64,000 nt of DNA. Source: Atriophallophorus winterbourni (Eukaryota > Platyhelminthes > Trematoda > Plagiorchiida > Microphallidae). Below are positions 60,164 to 64,000 of this stretch, piece after piece. The notes under the pieces are model-generated. The model was not told the origin of the DNA. It saw only the letters and a program-made list of their open reading frames with translations, and did not search any database. Where the stretch lies: positions 85,969-149,968 of the forward strand of contig JACCGJ010016073.1 in the NCBI GenBank assembly GCA_013407085.1, given 5' to 3'. The translations under genes and the position numbers were made by a program. Each line of letters opens with the position of its first letter. The first letter of the stretch is position 1.

Positions 60164-60259
60164 CTGACTTGTCAGCTCGAAAGTGATGTTGTTGTAGGGA
60201 TGCTCCCGAGTAAAATTCACGCGCCGAATAACCTCTATATTGCGGCTGCTGGAATTATT
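60164..60259 (-). CDS. Penultimate coding exon of the same unidentified gene
   Basis: A 96-bp minus-strand segment between acceptor TTTTTGAG and donor GTATAT, open in only one frame (phase 0 at both ends, fitting the 59460 acceptor). It encodes NIEVIRRVNFTREHPYNNIT followed by FELTSQ. Earlier exons must lie further right, possibly beyond the window; none could be supported. Confidence 0.5.
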
Positions 60260-60984
60260 CTCAAAAATGTTAAGCACACAGATGTGTAAACCTGTACATG
60301 AGTAAGAAAATGTCTTTTAATACATTTTTAAAGCTCAACCGCAAGCCACGTCAAATTCCTGTAACCCACTGGCAATTCATCGAACGAAGTGGCCTGTTTT
60401 AGGTCTGAGTTGCACACCACATTGAAAAACAAAGGGGCTTTTAAATCCTCTGTATATGCAGACGTGGTTCTGAGTTTATTTCTAACTGCTTTCTTTACTT
60501 TTAAACACAAATTGAAATAAAAATGACACCCGCGTTAAGGCAGCCTAAATGGGACCAATATGATACATGCTTAAGTCTATACTACGTTTCTAGTGAAATA
60601 CATAGTGGTAAATTTGAGGTTTCGCTTAATTTGAACACCAAACCCCTGTATAATGTTCTATTATGGTTAGACTCGAGATGCCTGGAAGAACTTAAATTGC
60701 TTCGATAACGTGTGTTTTGTGGTTTTGGGGCATGTTTTTTATGTAATTGGCCCTTACACCAATGTTTCTTTGATAACCATTTATTGCCTCGCCAATTTTA
60801 AGCATTTTTGAGGTGCATTTGCCATTTCGTCATTTAGATCAATGTGCAAATATTTAGCCTCAGATAGCGAGACAATACTCGAATCACACGTATCAGCTGA
60901 CACACAAGATCTCGTCTCGACTACCACAGAAAAAAGATAAAGACGTCATGGGGTCGTGTAGCCTCGAGTACGGAAATCATAGTT

Positions 60985-61237
60985 AAACAGTGCATAATAA
61001 AGCCTATCGTATCTTGGGTTTTCTAAAAAGGATATTCAGGAGTTTCACGGCCGAAAGCTTATCACCGGTAATTAATAAGTATGTGCGTCCTGTTTAGAAT
61101 CATTTAATCCAATTATGGGTACCCTGACGGAGGACGCAATTTACACGACTGCGAAACAAATTTATCAGTATAATTCGAGATGATAAACAAGCTTTTCAAT
61201 CGCAATTGATTTCTCGGATGCACAAGTATTGGAAGCA
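60985..61237 (+). pseudogene. LINE RT C-terminal fragment
   Basis: Encodes NKAYRILGFLKRIFRSF, then VINKYVRPV and further degraded matches to the post-RT region seen at 28800-28980. Short and stop-containing. Confidence 0.65.
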
Positions 61238-61362
61238 CTTATATAGAGTCGTAATCGATAGAACAAATATTAAACAAGGAGTCTTCGTCTGGCTTCACTG
61301 AATCCATTAAACAGACCGCTGACCTAAAAAATATACATTTACATGCTTTTCCGTCAAACACA

Positions 61363-61404
61363 CCCCACGACCAGTTTCGTGCTGTTTGCACTCATCAGGT
61401 AGGG
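61363..61404 (-). ncRNA. Hammerhead ribozyme, complete (unit 1)
   Basis: Minus strand, 42 nt: stem I strand CCCTAC, core CTGATGA, stem II GTGC-AAACA-GCAC, core GAAA, very short stem III (AC with GT, plus a T-G wobble), cleavage box GGTC, stem I partner GTGGGG (six pairs including one G-U). All invariant core bases of a hammerhead are present. Cleavage is predicted between 61369 and 61368. The zero-loop stem III suggests activity as a dimer. Confidence 0.88.
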
Positions 61405-61593
61405 ACAGTAAGATCAGGATCCACATGCGCTTGAAACAGTGGAAGAATGGTAAACAAGGAGCGCTCGCTTGCCACTGTTGGATAAAGCTGGTACGACCAA
61501 CCTGTTTAATCACATGTGTCCAAACACATGTTTAATGGGGTTAAACCCAATACCATGAAGCAAAATATTTATTTGCTCGCTTTCCGTCACACA

Positions 61594-61612
61594 CCCCACG
61601 ACCGGTTTCGTG
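61594..61612 (-). ncRNA. 3' half-hammerhead (unit 1)
   Basis: CACGAAACCGGTCGTGGGG on the minus strand: only the GAAA, stem III, cleavage box and stem I partner remain. Its cleavage site (61600/61599) is 231 nt from that of the complete motif. Confidence 0.82.
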
Positions 61613-62004
61613 TATAATAAAGCCAAACCTCCTGACTTGGATCGTGTCCCATTACATTACGTTGATGGATTGTACCGCGTGAAAATGACTGTGTGATGCC
61701 GTAAATCACTGTCATCGGTATTGCATCACATGTATCGGGATTTTCATGCGCTATATCTCGCTAGATTTCACAAAGATGCAAGCAAGCATTATTACACTCG
61801 TAAAGCTTGTTGAGCTGATCGCTACCATTGACGACCCGCGTCTACGCACACGATGCATGCTCACTGCAATTTTCGTTGACTTATATAGAGTCGTAATCGA
61901 TAGAACAAATATTAAACAAGGAGTCTTCGTCTGGCTTCACTGAATCCATTAAACAGACCGCTGACTTAAAAAATATACATTTACATGCTTTTCCGTCAAA
62001 CACA

Positions 62005-62046
62005 CCCCACGACCAGTTTCGTGCTGTATGCACTCATCAGGTAGGG
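62005..62046 (-). ncRNA. Hammerhead ribozyme, complete (unit 2)
   Basis: Same as 61363-61404 with one change in the stem II loop (ATACA). Core, stems and GGTC are kept. Confidence 0.88.
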
Positions 62047-62236
62047 ACAGTAAGATCAGGATCCACGTGCGCTTGAAACAATGGAAGAACGGTAAACAAG
62101 GAGCGCTCGCTTGCCACTGTTGGATAAGGCTGATACGACCAACCTGTATAATCACATGTGTCCAAACACATGTTTAATGGGGTTAAACCCATAACCATGA
62201 AACAAAATATTTATTTGCTCGCTTTTCTGTCACACA

Positions 62237-62255
62237 CCCCACGACCGGTTTCGTG
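62237..62255 (-). ncRNA. 3' half-hammerhead (unit 2)
   Basis: Identical to 61594-61612. It is 232 nt from the complete motif of its unit. Confidence 0.82.
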
Positions 62256-62529
62256 TATAATAAAGCCAAACCTCCTGACTTGGATCGTGTCCCATTACAT
62301 TACGTTGATGGATTGTACCGCGTGAAAATGACTGTGTGATGCCGTAAATCACTGTCATCGGTATTGCATCACATGTATCGGGATTTTCATGCGCTATATC
62401 TCGCTAGATTTCACAAAGATGCAAGCAAGCATTATTACACTCGTAAAGCTTGTTGAGCTGATCGCTACCATTGACGACCCGCGTCTACGCACACGATGCA
62501 TGCTCACTGCAATTTTCGTTGACTAGTTA

Positions 62530-63360
62530 GTACTGCCAGTCTATCAATAGATTAGCTTGCGTACTGTGTGCAACATTATGCTGAATGTTGTCTCAATGCA
62601 GACTTTTGTGTCACAAATTATTCTGATTTTGACATTTTTCTACACACATATACACATATACACTTGTACCTACAGTTCAACTGCATGGTTATTGTAAAGT
62701 AATTGCTTTTTCAACCATAAAATCTTGAATCTTGAATCTTGAAAAATATGTATCGATTTTATCAGGTGGATACTTCATAAATCTGTACTAATAGTAACAT
62801 TACTTTTATATAATCACCGTTGACTTACGTATGGAGCAGCTTGATTACAACACGTTGAGAAGAAACCGATCATTGTTTTCCATGGTGAGGATATCCGGAT
62901 ATCTAATTCTAACGGTTGCTGTTCGTTGACTAAATTATTTTCGTTTGGCCAAACACTGATCAGATGCCTGTGCGGTAATTTGCATTATCTGTATAAGTTG
63001 ACTCGGTTATCAGATGTTTTCGAGTCCGTACGTGTATTGATTTATCTCAAATGGCTTCAACTCGAAGTTAATATAAGTTTACTTGAAAAGAGTTTGTAAG
63101 CTACGCTTAAAGTCAATTTTGTTTTCAAAGTTGGTGTGATCTTGTTCGGGTTAACTTTCAGTGGCTTTTATAAATGTCGTTGGCGTTATTCAACACAGCT
63201 GTATAATATTTATGGGAACATTAAACGTAAACGAGATATACACTTGAATATCACTGCTAATAAGATTAGCATGGTCAATTCTTGGATGAGTGATCCGCAA
63301 AGACAACCGATCAAATTAATAGAAACGAGCAGTTTTTGCAGTGCTCACAACCTCTGAACT
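62530..63360. other. No supported gene; short tandem repeat at 62721-62742
   Basis: Holds an AATCTTG repeat of three units (62721-62742), which may be a LINE tail, and a 73-codon open stretch (63136-63357) without recognised motifs. Confidence 0.4.
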
Positions 63361-63361
63361 T

Positions 63362-63390
63362 ACACACCACAACCGGTTTCTGGCTGTTTG
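63362..63390 (-). ncRNA. Half-hammerhead, subfamily 2, inverted
   Basis: On the minus strand AAACAGCCAGAAACCGGTTG and GTGGTGTG, i.e. the half after stem II. The orientation is opposite to the array that follows. Confidence 0.65.
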
Positions 63391-63458
63391 ACATTGAAGT
63401 ATCATTTCGTTTAACACTTATCCACTGTTTCGAGGCTCACTGAACCTAATCTTATTGT

Positions 63459-63500
63459 CTTCACCTAATGATGGCAAACAGCCAGAAACCGGTAGTGGAG
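63459..63500 (+). ncRNA. Hammerhead ribozyme-like motif, subfamily 2 (one core change)
   Basis: CTTCAC pairs with GTGGAG over six positions (stem I), stem II TGGC-AAACA-GCCA, GAAA, stem III and cleavage box CCGGTA. The core reads CTAATGA, with an A for the invariant G5, so it is probably dead. Confidence 0.75.
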
Positions 63501-63699
63501 TGTAATTTCGGGGGATGTGAGCAACACATCACTTTGGTCATCCATAAGCGCCTTGAGTGATTGACTAAGAATCACTTTGTGATTCTGTGTTTGAACACCG
63601 TGGGTCGTTGTACGAACCATATGCAACAGTGGCATTCAAGTATAACCTTGTTTACCATTTATCCACTGTTTCAAGGCTCACTGAACCTAAGCGTACTGT

Positions 63700-63741
63700 A
63701 TCCACCTGATGACGGCAAACAGCCAGAAACCGGTAGTATAG
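63700..63741 (+). ncRNA. Hammerhead ribozyme-like motif, subfamily 2 (core intact)
   Basis: CTGATGA and GAAA are intact and stem II has GGC/GCC with loop AAACA. The cleavage box is CCGGTA (A at the cleavage position is allowed by the NUH rule). Stem I is only two or three pairs long because of changes in both strands. Confidence 0.75.
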
Positions 63742-64000
63742 TGTAATTTCGGGGGATGTGAGCAACACATCATTTTGGTCATTGATAAGCGTCTTGAGTG
63801 CTTGACCACGAATCACTGTGATTCTGTGTTTGAACATCGTGTTTCGATGTACGAACCATATGCAACAGTGACATTCAAGTATAACTTTGTTATCCAATGT
63901 TTCAAGACTCACTGAACCTGTGGAGTGGCTGTCAGCATGAATATTCATCGTACATTCAGAATGCAGTAGCTGTCAGTTTATCTATCTCTGTATTCTAATT

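Larger units (their letters stand above)
61238..62521. repeat. 642-bp near-identical tandem duplication
   Basis: The sequence from CTTATATAGAGTCGTAATCG at 61238 recurs from 61880 with only a few changes, up to TTTTCGTTGAC at 62521. Each unit carries one complete and one half hammerhead motif on the minus strand, plus about 265 bp of unrelated sequence. Confidence 0.95.
63395..63930 (+). repeat. Hammerhead repeat array, subfamily 2 (241-bp period)
   Basis: Two and a part monomers in tandem: blocks CACTGTTTC.AGGCTCACTG, CAAACAGCCAGAAACCGGTA, TTTCGGGGGATGTGAGCAAC and GTACGAACCATATGCAACAG recur at about 240-bp spacing. Confidence 0.9.

Noticed and set aside
60328..60528. Open minus-strand stretch with a basic N-terminus next to the 60164-60259 exon
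   Set aside because: It ends in a stop before the exon and has no donor that joins in phase. It may be a LINE scrap but no motif confirmed that.
62833..62886. Possible short + strand exon ending in a GTGAGG donor
   Set aside because: Only a donor-like site and a short open frame. No acceptor or protein family was recognised.
63136..63357. 73-codon open stretch that looks protein-like
   Set aside because: No splice partners or family resemblance, and it ends at a half-hammerhead repeat. Not enough support.

Overview
The window looks like nuclear DNA of a flatworm, most likely a digenean trematode. The evidence is the mix of CR1-like and RTE-like LINEs, a BEL/Pao element, hammerhead-ribozyme repeats of the kind known from schistosomes, 37-bp GT-AG introns, and AT-rich, gene-poor sequence. 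The genus cannot be fixed from the sequence alone. There is no sign of bacterial operons, CRISPR arrays or rRNA, and no tRNA was noticed.

Only two host genes could be supported. The main one, on the + strand, is a complete ten-exon ubiquitin-conjugating enzyme of the UBE2Q family (29944-54264). It encodes 380 residues, has GT-AG introns throughout, and stretches to 24 kb because its introns are filled with repeats. The second is the 3' part of an unidentified, probably coiled-coil gene on the - strand (exons 60259-60164 and 59460-59071, poly(A) signal near 58863-58872).

Layout. 1-1195: CR1-like LINE piece (-). 3067-9776: BEL/Pao LTR retrotransposon (-) with two LTRs and a broken gag-pol. 9960-13870: LINE remnants (-). 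13885-15110: Ty3/Gypsy remnant split by a SINE. 15385-17078: LINE C-terminal pieces, a repeat and another SINE copy. 17275-21260: nearly whole CR1-like LINE with ORF1 and ORF2 (-). 21430-24085: LINE tail and two or three RTE pieces (+). 25385-25860: tandem hammerhead repeat. 27340-29722: repeats, a LINE C-terminus and a SINE just upstream of UBE2Q. 29944-54264: UBE2Q, whose introns hold a CR1-like LINE (30780-33345), RTE-like pieces, seven sense copies of one short repeat, and hammerhead repeats. 55485-56030: repeat plus LINE C-terminus. 58863-60259: second gene. 60985-63930: LINE piece, a 642-bp tandem duplication carrying hammerhead ribozymes, and a second hammerhead array.

The most interesting system is the hammerhead repeats. 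In two copies (61363-61404 and 62005-62046, - strand) the whole catalytic core, a 4-bp stem II and a 6-bp stem I can be read by eye. A 3' half-hammerhead lies about 231 nt away, so the segment is bounded by two predicted cleavage sites, as in a self-cleaved circular or retrozyme-like monomer. A diverged subfamily with a 241-nt period lies at 63459-63741, and relatives sit in UBE2Q introns 6 and 7.
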